DNA of 64,000 bases from Candidatus Hydrogenosomobacter endosymbioticus (GTDB taxonomy: Bacteria > Pseudomonadota > Alphaproteobacteria > Holosporales > GW7): NCBI RefSeq assembly GCF_021654655.1, contig NZ_AP025225.1, positions 756,001 to 820,000 on the forward strand, given 5' to 3'. Below, in pieces: positions 9,075 to 18,900 of this stretch (within the stretch, counting starts at the first letter, position 1; every line of letters begins with the position of its first letter). The position numbers and the translations under genes were made by a program. The notes under the pieces were generated by a model. The model was given only the letters and a program-made list of their open reading frames with translations, did not search any database and was not told the DNA's origin.

Positions 9075-10115
9075 TCATCCATATCCGTACACATCCTTGA
9101 AAAATGTTGGTTTTCCGTTTTCATCAATCCACACTGTGAGATACGAGATATATATAGGGACCGGGGCCCTAGGTTTTATGGTTTTTGTCTGACGGTGTTT
9201 TATGTATGAAGAAAAAGATTCTTTGTTTATTGTTCCTTCAAGGACAAAATTAGCTACCCGCTCAGGCTCCTTGACCCTGATGCAGCCAAGGCTGAAAGCT
9301 CGATAAGTTTTGTTGAAGAGGTTTTTTTGTGGAGAGTCGTGCATAGCTATGCTATGTTTGTTTTCGAAACTGAACTTTATTTTTCCAAGAGGATTGTTTT
9401 CAGATGGAGCTTTGACGAGAGCTCCTCCGACTATTCGATACCCGTCTCTTCCTGCTTTGCAGGCGAGCTTTCCTCTTATGCATGGAGGGACAACCCACGA
9501 CGGATTTGTAGTGACAGAATTTATCTTTGCTATAATTTCAGGAGTTTTTTTAGAAATTTTTCCAACTATTACTGGGAGTTCTATTTTTTCTTTATGTTCA
9601 TCAAATGCTTTTAGCGTGAACGAAGGGATGTTTATAAAAACGCATCTTGAAGGCCAAGGCTCCATTTTCTCCCATCTCGAGATATTGAGCTTTAGTTTTT
9701 CTATCAAGTTTTTTATGGGTTTATTAAGTTCTGTTATTGTATCTGGGGTTAGCTTTCCCGAAGGCTCCAGGCCTAGAGCTTTTTGAAAATTTTTTAAAGC
9801 TGCAATGGTTTCTGATTTACATGAATTTCCAACGCAGCTGTCTTTGGCTAAGAAGCCCATTTGAAATAGACGTTTATAAACTTCAGCGAATAGTGCTGTA
9901 TCGTTTTTGTTGGAATTTGATATTTTTGTTTCTGAACTTGCTTGTCGTTCATAAAACTTGAGAAGCGAGATCAGTGCTTTGTGCTGAGGGTGGATGGACG
10001 CCTGGCTTGCGCAAGAGAGCTTGTTTCCTGTTTCTATATACTCGCTGCGCGCTGAAAATGAAGAAAGCGCAGCCATAGTAATCACTGTATATTTTAGATA
10101 ATATAAATTTTGCAT
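9075..10115 (-). CDS. L,D-transpeptidase, LdtD/YcbB-like (YkuD domain)
   Basis: A periplasmic peptidoglycan cross-linking enzyme that would form 3-3 (DAP-DAP) bonds. An N-terminal hydrophobic segment precedes a short peptidoglycan-binding domain (ALKNFQKALGLEPSGKLT). The YkuD catalytic domain follows, with AMHDSPQKNLF and the cysteine motif RAFSLGCIRVKEPERVA. The HDSP and S-x-GCIRV pattern is that of the YcbB/LdtD branch rather than the short ErfK branch. At about 346 residues it is much shorter than E. coli LdtD (over 600), lacking most of the N-terminal region. The frame opens at 10154; I prefer the ATG at 10115 because a signal peptide follows. Confidence 0.88.
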   Translation of the reverse strand: MQNLYYLKYTVITMAALSSFSARSEYIETGNKLSCASQASIHPQHKALISLLKFYERQASSETKISNSNKNDTALFAEVYKRLFQMGFLAKDSCVGNSCKSETIAALKNFQKALGLEPSGKLTPDTITELNKPIKNLIEKLKLNISRWEKMEPWPSRCVFINIPSFTLKAFDEHKEKIELPVIVGKISKKTPEIIAKINSVTTNPSWVVPPCIRGKLACKAGRDGYRIVGGALVKAPSENNPLGKIKFSFENKHSIAMHDSPQKNLFNKTYRAFSLGCIRVKEPERVANFVLEGTINKESFSSYIKHRQTKTIKPRAPVPIYISYLTVWIDENGKPTFFKDVYGYG

Positions 10116-10302
10116 ATAAACAACAGGCAAGACCGGAAATATCTGTAAAAACAATAATATAGTATAGGTGCGAAAATATCGTTTAAGCTGAAATAGTGGG
10201 GCGCATTAGTTGTATGGTTATTTTGCGATCAGAGTTTTTAAGGCTTTACGCAGATATCTAGTGGAGATATATTTAGTCTGAGTTGTTGGGGGAGGAATAG
10301 TT

Positions 10303-10995
10303 ATGGCGAGCGCATTTGATGAGATAAACGACGAAATTGAACGGGAGAATTTTTTTGCTGCGGTAAGAAAATGGATACCTCTTTTTATAGCGGCGTCTTT
10401 TATTGCTCTCGTGTTTACGGCGTCATATTTGTTTGTTAGCTATCGCAACGAGCAAATTCTTATATCCCAAGAAAAGATGTATGAACAAGCTCTGGAACAT
10501 ATGAAAGTGGGCGATATAGAAAAAGCTAGGGTTTTATTTAATTCTTTGCGTAAATCGGCCAAAGAGAAGGGCTATGGATTTTTGGCAGCGTTGCAAATTG
10601 CTAGCATGGAACATAGAGACTTTAAAGCTAGCCTTAGCAAGGAACCCATTAAGCGAATTCAGGATATATATGTCGATATTTTGAGAAACCGCTTTGGTGG
10701 CGTTAGCACTGCGCTGGAAAATTTTTTTATGGCTGCTTTTGATTTGTCAAAGATGAACCATAGGCCTGATGATGGAAAAGTGAAATCTTTTGTGATGGGG
10801 CGTTTTTTTACTCCGCATAATGCATGGGCTGGGGTCGGCTATCAAAGAGTCGCTTTAGCTGACATTGCGAGCGAAGTTTCTTCCGATAAATTGGCGAAAA
10901 GCCTTGCAAATTGGGTTAAATTTTCCGATAGATCGTGGATGTCAAATTTAGCTTATATAGGAGAACAGGCGTCTATGCCGATGGAGATGGACTGA
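10303..10995 (+). CDS. YfgM-like membrane-anchored TPR protein
   Basis: A 230-residue protein with a cytoplasmic N-terminus (MASAFDEINDEIERENF), one transmembrane segment around residues 24-46, and a helical TPR-like periplasmic portion containing YEQALEHMKVGDIEKARVLF. This matches the YfgM / TPR_21 family, which interacts with SecYEG and periplasmic chaperones and is often encoded beside bamB. Here bamB follows within about 30 bases, supporting the call. A strong GGGGGAGGA Shine-Dalgarno sequence precedes the ATG. Sequence similarity in the periplasmic part is weak, so the exact role is inferred. Confidence 0.7.
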   Translation: MASAFDEINDEIERENFFAAVRKWIPLFIAASFIALVFTASYLFVSYRNEQILISQEKMYEQALEHMKVGDIEKARVLFNSLRKSAKEKGYGFLAALQIASMEHRDFKASLSKEPIKRIQDIYVDILRNRFGGVSTALENFFMAAFDLSKMNHRPDDGKVKSFVMGRFFTPHNAWAGVGYQRVALADIASEVSSDKLAKSLANWVKFSDRSWMSNLAYIGEQASMPMEMD

Positions 10996-11022
10996 CGTTG
11001 TATATGATCTAGGTGGTTGCTT

Positions 11023-12369
11023 GTGGGTGTTTTGATGGTTTATAGGTTTGTTGTTCTGCTCGGAATTTGTGCGCGTTGTTTTTTTCTTGCTGTCATAGCT
11101 GTGGCATTTGTTGGGTGCGATAAGAAGGAGAAGATACCGCTTGTTGGTGATAGGGTGGCTTTTGACGTTTCAGACTCGGAGATAGAGACCTTGCCTTGCG
11201 AGGTGACGGAACCATGTAGGATAGGTCCTGAAGAGCGAAGTTCTGTGTGGGCCCAGCCAAATAGGAACAACCGTAATGATATTGGCAATATTGTAGCTCC
11301 TAAGAAATTTTCTAGAACCGCCAAGATACAGCTCGGTTGTGGCGACGGAGCTGGAAAAATTTTGAGCTCCCCGGTTGTTTCTGGGAGAACGCTTGTAATA
11401 GTTGGAAAAGATGGGCGGTTATACTGCCACAGTTTGGATTCTGGTGAAGTTATTTGGTCTGCTAGTTTGTCTGTGGATGAGAGCCAGTGCGCTAACGGCA
11501 AAGAGATAAGCGGAGGTGGGGCGGTTATCTGTGGAAAATGTGTTTATGCTTCTAGCGCGACGGGAGGGGCGTTTTGTTTTGATGTCAGGTCTGGGAAGAA
11601 GATTTGGAAAACCAGACTGTCAGCTCCGGCGAGAAGCGCGCCTCTGGTTTTAGATGATTTGGTTATAGTCACTAATGTAAATAACCAGATCGAGGCGATG
11701 GATTTAGCTAGTGGGACTATAGTTTGGAGCCATTATGGGATTGTTGAAGATACAAACGTACAGGGCCTTTCTGTTCCCGTTGCTGTTGGCGGTTGCGTTA
11801 TAGCTCCATATTCTTCAGGCGAAGTCGTGTGTGTGTCGGCGAAATCAGGCGAGGTGGTATGGGCTAATGCAGGCTCTCTACTTCGCGCTTTTGACGGGAC
11901 TACCACTGCTCTCGCGCATATAAAAGCTTCTCCTGTGGCGAAAGACAACTGTTTATACACCGTAAGCTATAACGGTCAGACGTCGTGTTTTGACATAAGA
12001 AACGGGCAACTTTTATGGAAAAGAAATATTGGAGGAGTTGAAACGCCTTCTGTTTCTGGTAACTGTTTGTTTTTAGTTTCTATAGACAACGCTCTTGTCT
12101 GTATGAATAAAAATTTCGGATCTGTGTATTGGGCGAAGCATCTTCCGTTTGTCAAAGACGTTGTTTCTGCATGGGCTGGACCTGTTATAGCCGGGGGCTT
12201 GTTATATGTTGTTGGTAAGAATGGCGTTATGCTTGCGCTCGATCCTGCAAAGAAGGGAACTGTGGTGGCTAGCTATAAGCTTGATGCGCCTGTAAGTTTG
12301 GCGCCTATAGTTATTGATGGAAAAATTTTTGTTATAGATGAAGAATCTTTTTTGTATGTGTTTAGTTAA
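11023..12369 (+). CDS. bamB: outer-membrane protein assembly factor BamB (PQQ-like beta-propeller lipoprotein)
   Basis: BamB is a lipoprotein of the BAM complex that inserts beta-barrel proteins into the outer membrane. The N-terminus is a lipoprotein signal ending AVAFVGC. The mature part has a run of blades such as DGRLYCHSLDSGEVIW, GGAFCFDVRSGKKIW, NQIEAMDLASGTIVW and GQTSCFDIRNGQLLW, typical of PQQ-like propellers. The frame opens at a TTG (11017). AGGTGG six bases before GTG 11023 makes that the likely start. It is translationally close to the YfgM-like gene. In other bacteria der often follows, but it does not here. Confidence 0.88.
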   Translation: MGVLMVYRFVVLLGICARCFFLAVIAVAFVGCDKKEKIPLVGDRVAFDVSDSEIETLPCEVTEPCRIGPEERSSVWAQPNRNNRNDIGNIVAPKKFSRTAKIQLGCGDGAGKILSSPVVSGRTLVIVGKDGRLYCHSLDSGEVIWSASLSVDESQCANGKEISGGGAVICGKCVYASSATGGAFCFDVRSGKKIWKTRLSAPARSAPLVLDDLVIVTNVNNQIEAMDLASGTIVWSHYGIVEDTNVQGLSVPVAVGGCVIAPYSSGEVVCVSAKSGEVVWANAGSLLRAFDGTTTALAHIKASPVAKDNCLYTVSYNGQTSCFDIRNGQLLWKRNIGGVETPSVSGNCLFLVSIDNALVCMNKNFGSVYWAKHLPFVKDVVSAWAGPVIAGGLLYVVGKNGVMLALDPAKKGTVVASYKLDAPVSLAPIVIDGKIFVIDEESFLYVFS

Positions 12370-12440
12370 GTCATATATTGCTTGATTTTTAATTTATTTA
12401 TGCAAAGCAGTTTTTTAGAAAAATGGAGGATGTTTTTAAG

Positions 12441-12469
12441 TTGACAGTTTTCTGATTTTTTGTAACAAT
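12441..12469 (+). promoter_or_regulatory. candidate sigma70 promoter for secE-nusG-rpl-rpoBC
   Basis: A perfect TTGACA at 12441-12446 is followed after 17 bases by AACAAT at 12464-12469, about 20 bases before the secE GTG. It is well placed to drive the whole secE-to-rpoC cluster. Confidence 0.45.
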
Positions 12470-12489
12470 TCAGACTGGTCCGTGCTGGT

Positions 12490-12720
12490 GTGTGGGATTT
12501 TGTGAAGTCTGCTGTATCTTGGATAGGCAAATCAGTTAGGTTTGTTGGCGAAGTTGTTTATGAGTGTAAGCGGGTCGTGTGGCCTACAAGGAGCGATGTG
12601 TTTGTTACGAGCATAATGGTGTTTGTTCTTTCTGCTATATTTTCTGTGTTCTTCTTTGTGATAGACCAGGTTCTTGGGTCGGTTGTTGGATGGGTATTGG
12701 GGATGGGCGCAAATGTGTAG
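12490..12720 (+). CDS. secE: preprotein translocase subunit SecE
   Basis: A 76-residue single-span subunit that clamps SecY in the inner membrane. The conserved amphipathic region EVVYECKRVVWPTRSDV is followed by one transmembrane helix. The start is GTG and no good Shine-Dalgarno sequence is obvious. It overlaps nusG by eight bases in the canonical secE-nusG order. The usual upstream tRNA-Trp/tuf neighbours are absent; tuf lies elsewhere in the window. Confidence 0.95.
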   Translation: MWDFVKSAVSWIGKSVRFVGEVVYECKRVVWPTRSDVFVTSIMVFVLSAIFSVFFFVIDQVLGSVVGWVLGMGANV

Positions 12721-13267
12721 CGAGGTTAGCGGGACAAAATCTGTTGCCAGGTGGTATGTTGTGTACGTTGCTGCAGGCGGAGAAAATAGGATGGTTTCCG
12801 AGTTGAGGGACAGATTTGATAAGTCCGGCGTCGGAGATTTGTTGTTTGACGTGTTTGTTCCCAAGAAGTGCGTCACTGTTGTTAAGCGCGGCGTGAAAGT
12901 TCGCACAGAGGGCAGGGTTCTTCCAGGGTATGTGTTTGTGAAGATGCAGTGCACTCCTGAGACCGTTAATATAGTGCAGAATTTCCCAAGGGTTCTTAGC
13001 TTTTTAGGTTCTAGCAACGGAGATCCGAAACCTCTTAGCGATAAAGAGATGGCGGCTTTGTTGGATCAGGTTGATGAGCTAGTTAAGACCTCGGAGTCTG
13101 AAGTTAATTTTGAGCCTGGTGAACACGTAAAGGTGTGCAACGGATTGTTTGCTTCTATGAATGGAGTTGTTGAAGAGGTTGTTGGGTCGAGACTTAAGGT
13201 TTCGATTTCTATACTAGGAAGATCGACTCCAGTAGATTTAGACTTTTCTCAAGTGGAAAAATTGTGA
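12713..13267 (+). CDS. nusG: transcription termination/antitermination protein NusG
   Basis: NusG binds RNA polymerase beta-prime, suppresses pausing and couples to Rho or ribosomal S10. The NGN domain begins SVARWYVVYVAAGGENRMV and includes LPGYVFVKM, followed by a linker and a C-terminal KOW domain (EPGEHVKVCNGLFASMNG). The open frame extends back to 12674 inside secE; the homologous start is the ATG at 12713, giving about 184 residues and an eight-base overlap with secE. Transcribed with the ribosomal protein genes that follow. Confidence 0.96.
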   Translation: MCSEVSGTKSVARWYVVYVAAGGENRMVSELRDRFDKSGVGDLLFDVFVPKKCVTVVKRGVKVRTEGRVLPGYVFVKMQCTPETVNIVQNFPRVLSFLGSSNGDPKPLSDKEMAALLDQVDELVKTSESEVNFEPGEHVKVCNGLFASMNGVVEEVVGSRLKVSISILGRSTPVDLDFSQVEKL

Positions 13268-13304
13268 TATCATCTAGTGGAATTGGAAGTTAGGTTGTTG
13301 TGTT

Positions 13305-13733
13305 ATGGCTAAGAAGGTTGTTAAGTTTCTTAATTTGCAGATTTTGGCGGGAAAGGCTAACCCGGCACCGCCTATTGGACCCGTGCTGTCTCAGAACAAG
13401 CTTAACATTATGGAATTTTGCAAGGCGTTTAATGACAGAACGAAGGAGATGCCTTCGGATGCAGTTATTCCTGTCGTTATTTCTGTGTATGCTGATAAGA
13501 CGTTTACGTTTGTGACTAAAAAGCCTCCTGTAAGCTATTGGATAAAGAAAGCCGCTGGGTTGAAAAGCGGAGGGAAATTGCCCGGTAGGGAGAAAGCAGG
13601 CAAAATAACTATGCAGCAGGTCGCTGAAATTGCCAGGGAGAAGATGGAAGATATGAACGCATATAACGAGTCTGCCGCTGTTAGCATGGTTATGGGTACT
13701 GTTCGTTCTATGGGCATAGAGATTGAGGGGTAG
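13305..13733 (+). CDS. rplK: 50S ribosomal protein L11
   Basis: L11 forms the GTPase-associated centre with L10 and L7/L12. The 142-residue length is standard. The N-terminal domain has KLQILAGKANPAPPIGP-like sequence and the proline-rich PPIGPVLSQNKLNIMEFCK segment. The C-terminal rRNA-binding part ends with AVSMVMGTVRSMGIEI. It lies in the canonical nusG-rplK-rplA order, five bases before rplA. Confidence 0.98.
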   Translation: MAKKVVKFLNLQILAGKANPAPPIGPVLSQNKLNIMEFCKAFNDRTKEMPSDAVIPVVISVYADKTFTFVTKKPPVSYWIKKAAGLKSGGKLPGREKAGKITMQQVAEIAREKMEDMNAYNESAAVSMVMGTVRSMGIEIEG

Positions 13734-13738
13734 TTGAT

Positions 13739-14437
13739 ATGGCAGGGTATTGCAAGCGCTTGAAAAATGCTTATGGCGGAATTGATAGAGGCGCGATGGT
13801 TTCTATCGACCAAGCCGTAGCTATGGTTAAGGAGCGGGCTGTCGCTAAATTCGATGAGACGATTGACGTCGTTTTTCGGTGTAATATCGACACCAAAAAA
13901 TCTGATCAGGTTTTGAGGTCTATCGTGAGTTTGCCGGAAGGGACGGGTAAGGTTGTTCGTGTTGCGGTTTTTGCTAAAGATGCTGCCGCTGAAACCGCGA
14001 AGAAGGCCGGCGCTGATATTGTTGGGGCTGAGGATTTAGTAGAGCGAATTCAGAGAGGTGAGATGGATTTTGATAGTTGTATCGCTACTCCTGATATGAT
14101 GGCGCTTGTTGGTCGTCTTGGAAAGGTTCTGGGACCTCGTGGTCTTATGCCAAATCCCAAGTTGGGAACTGTGACTGCTGATGTAGAGAAGGCTGTTAAG
14201 GCTGTTAAGGGTGGGCAAATATCTTTCAGGGCTGATAAATCTGGAATTGTTCATTCTGTGATTGGAAAGGCAAGTTTTTCTGCGGAGGCTCTTCTTAACA
14301 ACTTTCGCGCTCTTTATGGGGCGCTGATTGAAGCGAAGCCAGCTTCTGTTAAAAATGATCTTGTTTCTCGGGTGTTTGTATCTTCCACTATGGGAGTAAG
14401 TGTCCGAGTAGATGTTTCTAGTATAAAGTTTAGCTGA
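13739..14437 (+). CDS. rplA: 50S ribosomal protein L1
   Basis: L1 forms the mobile L1 stalk at the E site and in many bacteria represses its own operon by binding the mRNA leader. The 232-residue sequence shows the family signature region with LGRLGKVLGPRGLMPNPKLG and VTADVEKAVKAVKGGQISF. No frame anomaly is seen. The five-base spacing from rplK indicates translational coupling. I could not confirm an L1-binding leader by eye. Confidence 0.98.
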   Translation: MAGYCKRLKNAYGGIDRGAMVSIDQAVAMVKERAVAKFDETIDVVFRCNIDTKKSDQVLRSIVSLPEGTGKVVRVAVFAKDAAAETAKKAGADIVGAEDLVERIQRGEMDFDSCIATPDMMALVGRLGKVLGPRGLMPNPKLGTVTADVEKAVKAVKGGQISFRADKSGIVHSVIGKASFSAEALLNNFRALYGALIEAKPASVKNDLVSRVFVSSTMGVSVRVDVSSIKFS

Positions 14438-14449
14438 TAGAGAGTTAGT

Positions 14450-14971
14450 ATGAATCGTCAGGAAAAAGCACAATTTATCTCTGATTTAAAGGGGTTGTCT
14501 GGTAAGTACCCTATAGCTGTGTTGACTCGGCAATCTGGGTTGACAGTGTCTAGCATTTCAGAGTTCAGGCGTAAAGTTCGAGGTGTCGGCGCGCAGTTTA
14601 TTGTGGTAAATAACAGGCTGGCAAAAATTTCCTTTGATGGGATGGCTTCAAATGGATTTATTGATGAGTTTAGAGGGCCTTGCGCTCTGTTATTTGGAGA
14701 TGACCCTGTTGGAAGCGCCAAAGTGGCTGTGGATTTTGCAGACGAAAATGACGGGTTTAAAGTTGTATGCGCGTACTTTGATGGCGACGTCCTTGATGTG
14801 GTGGCGGTTAAGAATTTGGCGAGCTTGCCGTCGCTTGATGTTTTGAGGAGCCAGTTATTGTCGTTGCTTTTGGCGAGTGCAACTGAGTTTGTGTCTGTGC
14901 TTCAGGCTCCGTCTCGTAAATTGGTTTGTGTTTTGGACGCATATCGAAAGAAATTAGCAAAGGAGAATTAA
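14450..14971 (+). CDS. rplJ: 50S ribosomal protein L10
   Basis: L10 anchors L7/L12 dimers to the ribosome. The 173-residue protein starts [15 protein letters not shown] and contains the [10 protein letters not shown] and [17 protein letters not shown] segments typical of L10. The C-terminal helix that binds L12 ends at KKLAKEN. rplL begins four bases after its stop, the usual coupled pair. Confidence 0.97.
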   Translation: MNRQEKAQFISDLKGLSGKYPIAVLTRQSGLTVSSISEFRRKVRGVGAQFIVVNNRLAKISFDGMASNGFIDEFRGPCALLFGDDPVGSAKVAVDFADENDGFKVVCAYFDGDVLDVVAVKNLASLPSLDVLRSQLLSLLLASATEFVSVLQAPSRKLVCVLDAYRKKLAKEN

Positions 14972-14975
14972 TAAA

Positions 14976-15353
14976 ATGGCTGATAAATTAGTTAATATTG
15001 TTGGGTCTATAGAGCAGTTGTCTCTTATCGAGGTTTCTGAGTTAGTTAAGATGCTTGAAGAGAAGCTTGGCGTGTCTGCCGCGATGCCTACCGTCGCCGC
15101 ACCAGTTGCGTCTTCGTCTTCCGCTCCTGCCGAGGAGGCTAAGTCGGAGTTTGATATTGTGTTGAAGAGTGCTGGAGATAACAAAATGAACGTTATCAAA
15201 GAAATTCGCACGATAACTGGGCTTGGGTTGAAAGAAGCCAAAGAGGCATCAGAGACTGCGGGAAAGGTGTTGAAGAGCGGGGTTGCTAAAGCAGAGGCAG
15301 ATAAAATTAAAGAACAGTTAGAAAAGGCTGGAGCCGTAGTTGAACTTAAGTAG
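14976..15353 (+). CDS. rplL: 50S ribosomal protein L7/L12
   Basis: The stalk protein that recruits translational GTPases. Its 125 residues comprise an N-terminal dimerisation domain ([20 protein letters not shown]), an Ala/Pro/Ser hinge and a C-terminal domain with GLGLKEAKE and the terminal AGAVVELK. The downstream gap to rpoB is unusually long (see the entry for 15354-15986). Confidence 0.98.
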   Translation: MADKLVNIVGSIEQLSLIEVSELVKMLEEKLGVSAAMPTVAAPVASSSSAPAEEAKSEFDIVLKSAGDNKMNVIKEIRTITGLGLKEAKEASETAGKVLKSGVAKAEADKIKEQLEKAGAVVELK

Positions 15354-15986
15354 TAGAGGGATTCCTGCAAAGGGGTGTTTTGGAGGGCGCGTGGTTTTGC
15401 TCTCCTTTTCTCTTTTCTCTTTGCTTTTTGATGAGATTTGTTGTTTTGTTTGTAATTTTTTCAGGATGTCCTGCTGTGACTGTTTTATACCAATATCTGG
15501 TTTAGAAATGGTCAACGATGGAATGACCCGGTTTGAAGATGAGTTCGAGTTGGTTTGAGTTTTGTAGCGTGTGTTCTTGGTGAAGTGGTGTACTATGCTC
15601 TGTGTTTTAGATAGTTGTTGCATTCTGTTTTGCAATTGTCCTGTCGGCGGAGCTTTGTTACATTTGGCGCTTAGAGTTATCGCTTCTTCAGCGTCCTCGT
15701 CTTTGAAGGCCTCTTTTTTGCTTAGCGTTTTGGCGAATAAGTCTTGGTTATGCGTTCTTAGTTCTGATATTCGTTGTGGGCGTGGGAGTGATAGGAGACA
15801 GCGTGAAGGCGGTCGTTTTTTTGAGCGACATTTTGGGGCTGTTAGAGGCTTCGCGGTGACTGTTTTTATGGTCGTGGCGGTGGAGTTTATACGTATTCTG
15901 TGCGCTAGTCTGCGGGGTGTGAGTCTTATGTTTCTTCTTGCGCAGTCGTTGTTTTTTTTATGTGGTCTGGTTAGGGAGATATAAGT
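15354..15986. other. long rplL-rpoB intergenic region
   Basis: 633 bases separate rplL from rpoB, longer than usual for this junction. The plus strand is rich in T and G and has two unconvincing frames (to 15558, and 15571-15984) with no family resemblance. The minus strand is open for about 260 codons (15318-16100), running across the gap and into the 5' end of rpoB. Its product would be Lys/Gln/Ser-rich with no recognisable domain. I treat all three as unproven. An AGGGAG Shine-Dalgarno sequence about ten bases before the rpoB ATG marks the end of the region. Transcript processing or attenuation between rplL and rpoB is plausible but no hairpin was identified. Confidence 0.5.
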
Positions 15987-18900
15987 ATGGTTTATTGCGT
16001 TGAATCTTTCTGTAGAGCTGCGAATGCGCATAAACGTATCAGGTATAATTTTGCGAAGATAACGGAAGTTATGTCTATGCCCAGTTTGATCGATTTGCAA
16101 GAGAAGTCATATCAGGATTTTTTGCAGAAAGATGTTCATCCTAATCAACGAGAGAATAAGGGCTTGCAAGCTGCGCTTCAAGCGGCTTTTCCAATTAATG
16201 ATTTTTCCGGAAGGGCTCAGCTAGAATTTGATGGATACAAGCTGTGTGACCCTAAGTATGATATTGAAGAATCTAAGTATAAAGGTGTAACATACGCGTC
16301 TCCTATGCGTGCTCGGCTTAGGCTTGTGGTTTGGAGTGGAGAAAAAGAAAACCGAACTATAAAGCATGTTAGAGAACAAGAAGTGTATCTTGGCGACGTT
16401 CCTCTTATGACTGGTCGAGGTACGTTTATCATCAACGGAATAGAAAGGGTTGTTGTGTCTCAAATGCACCGTGCGCCTGGTGTGTTCTTTGATTATGACA
16501 ATAGGGGAGGCGCCGTTGCGGGCAGATATATGTTCGTTGCCAGAGTTATCCCATTTCAAGGATCTTGGCTAGATTTTGAATTCGATATGAAAGACGTTTT
16601 GTATGTAAGGATCGATAGAAAGCGTAAATTTCTTGCTTCTACGCTTCTTATGGCTTTAAGCGACACTCCGTCTGATAAAGAAAGTGCCGGAATGAGCAAA
16701 GAGGAATTGTTGTCGAGCTTCTACGATAGTTTTGAATGCAGTTCTTCCGGTGGAGTTTGGCGTATACCATTTATGCCATCTATGTGGAAAGGCGTTGTGT
16801 TAGATGGTGACATGGTTAATGCTGAGACCGGCGAAGTAGTGGTAAAGTCTGGTGGGCGTATAGATAGAAAGACCATCAATGCCATTCAGGCTTCTGGAGT
16901 GAGACATATAAACATAGACAACGAAAAATTGGTTGGTAAGTATTTGGCGAGACGTGTTGTTAGTCAGGATACGGGCGAGGTTTTTGCTGAATGTGGAGCA
17001 GAAATTACTATGGAGTTTTTGCAAGCGCTGAGTAAAGAGCGAATAGACACTATACAGCTTTTAGAGATAGACCATTCTAATATAGGCGCTCATTTTAGAA
17101 ACACGTTGATGGCCGAAAAAAATGAAACTAGAGAAGAGGCGTTGGTCGATATTTACAGAATTTTACGTCCTGGGGAAACGCCAACTCTAGAAGCGGCGAA
17201 CACTTTGCTGTATAACTCATTCTTTAATCCTGAAAGGTATGACCTTTCAGATGTGGGACGTATAAAGATAAACTCATGCCTTAACCTTGATACCGATGTC
17301 TCTGTTCATGTTTTGCAGAAGCGTGACCTTATAGCTGCTGTGAAATTTCTCTTGAGGCTTAAGGATGGGCACGGAGCAGTAGACGATATAGACAGCCTCG
17401 CTAATAGGCGTGTTCGTCCTGTTGGAGAGCTTTTAGAGGGGCAGTACCGAGCTGGGATTATTAGGATGAAGCGCGGTATAAGCGAAAGGATGGTTTCTGT
17501 GGACCTTGAGCAGGCTATGCCAAACGATTTGCTAAACGTTAGGCCTCTCTCGGCTATTATTAGGGAATTTTTTGGGGCCTCTCAGCTATCTCAGTTTATG
17601 GACCAGACAAACCCACTATCTGAGGTGAGTCATAAAAGAAGGCTCTCTTCGCTTGGTCCTGGAGGTCTGTCGCGTGATAGGGCTGGGTTTGAGGTACGCG
17701 ACGTTCATCCGACGCACTATGGGAGAACGTGTCCTGTTGAGACTCCTGAGAGCGTCAATATAGGGTTGATAAGTGCGATGGCTACCTATGCTCGGGTGAA
17801 CAAATATGGATTTTTAGAGACGCCATATAGGAAGGTCCGAAATGGCAAACTTACAGATGAGATAATATACCTTTCTGCCAAGGAGGAGGAAAAATATTCA
17901 ATAGCTCAAGCGGATGTTGATGTTGATGAAAAAGGGAACCTGCTTGGCGAGCTTGTTGGGTGTAGAAGGGCTGCTGGCGACTATGCTCTTGTTCCAGTGA
18001 AAGAAGTTGATTTTACTGATATTTCTCCCAGACAGATAGTTTCAGTTGCCGCCGCGCTCATACCTTTCATAGAGTGTGACGATGCTGCGAGAGCGCTTAT
18101 GGGATCAAACATGCAGAGGCAAGCGGTTCCTCTTTTGCGTCCACAATCTCCGCTTATTGGCACTGGCATGGAGGAAATAGTTGCTCGCGATTCTGGTGCT
18201 GCGGTTGTTGCCAAGAGGTCTGGAGTTGTGGATCAGGTTTCTTCTGAGAGGATAGTTGTACGCGCGACAGACGACCTGTCTAAAGGGAAATCAGTTGTGG
18301 ACATATACTCTCTTGCTAAATTTCAAAAATCCAATGCAGGGACGTGCGTTCACCAAAGGCCACTCGTGTACGTCGGGCAGTCGGTGAAAGAAGGGGACGT
18401 TATTGCTGATGGCCCTGCTACAGATAGGGGAGATCTTGCTCTTGGTAGGAATGTTACAATAGCGCTTATGTCTCTCAACGGTTATTGCTTTGAAGACTCT
18501 ATAGTTATATCCAGCGAACTTGTGAAGGAAGATGCTTATACAACCTTGCACATAGAAGAGCTTGAAGTTTCTGCTAAGGATACGCGTCTTGGGCCTGAAT
18601 ATGTTACTCGCGATATTCCTGGGGTTAGCGAGGAGTCTCTTAGGCATTTAGATGAGTCTGGTATAGCGTATATAGGTGCGGAAGTAAGGGCTGGAGATGT
18701 GCTGGTTGGTAGGGTGAGCCCTAAAGCTGAAGCTCCGCTAACTCCTGAGGAAAAACTGCTGCGCGCGATATTCGCCGATAAGGCATGTGAGGTGAAAGAC
18801 ACATCTCTGAGGGTGCCGCCTGGCGTTTCTGGAACTGTTGTTGATGTTAGGGTATTTTCTAGGCGCGATATAGAGAAGGACGAGCGGTCGCAGTCTATTG

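Noticed and set aside
15571-15984. 137-codon plus-strand frame ending just before rpoB
   Set aside because: The product is rich in Cys, Leu, Phe and Trp in a way that reflects T/G-rich DNA; no Shine-Dalgarno sequence and no family resemblance.
15318-16100. 260-codon minus-strand frame over rplL-rpoB gap as a real gene
   Set aside because: It overlaps the end of rplL and start of rpoB antisense, has no clear ribosome site and no recognised domain. Kept only as a finding.
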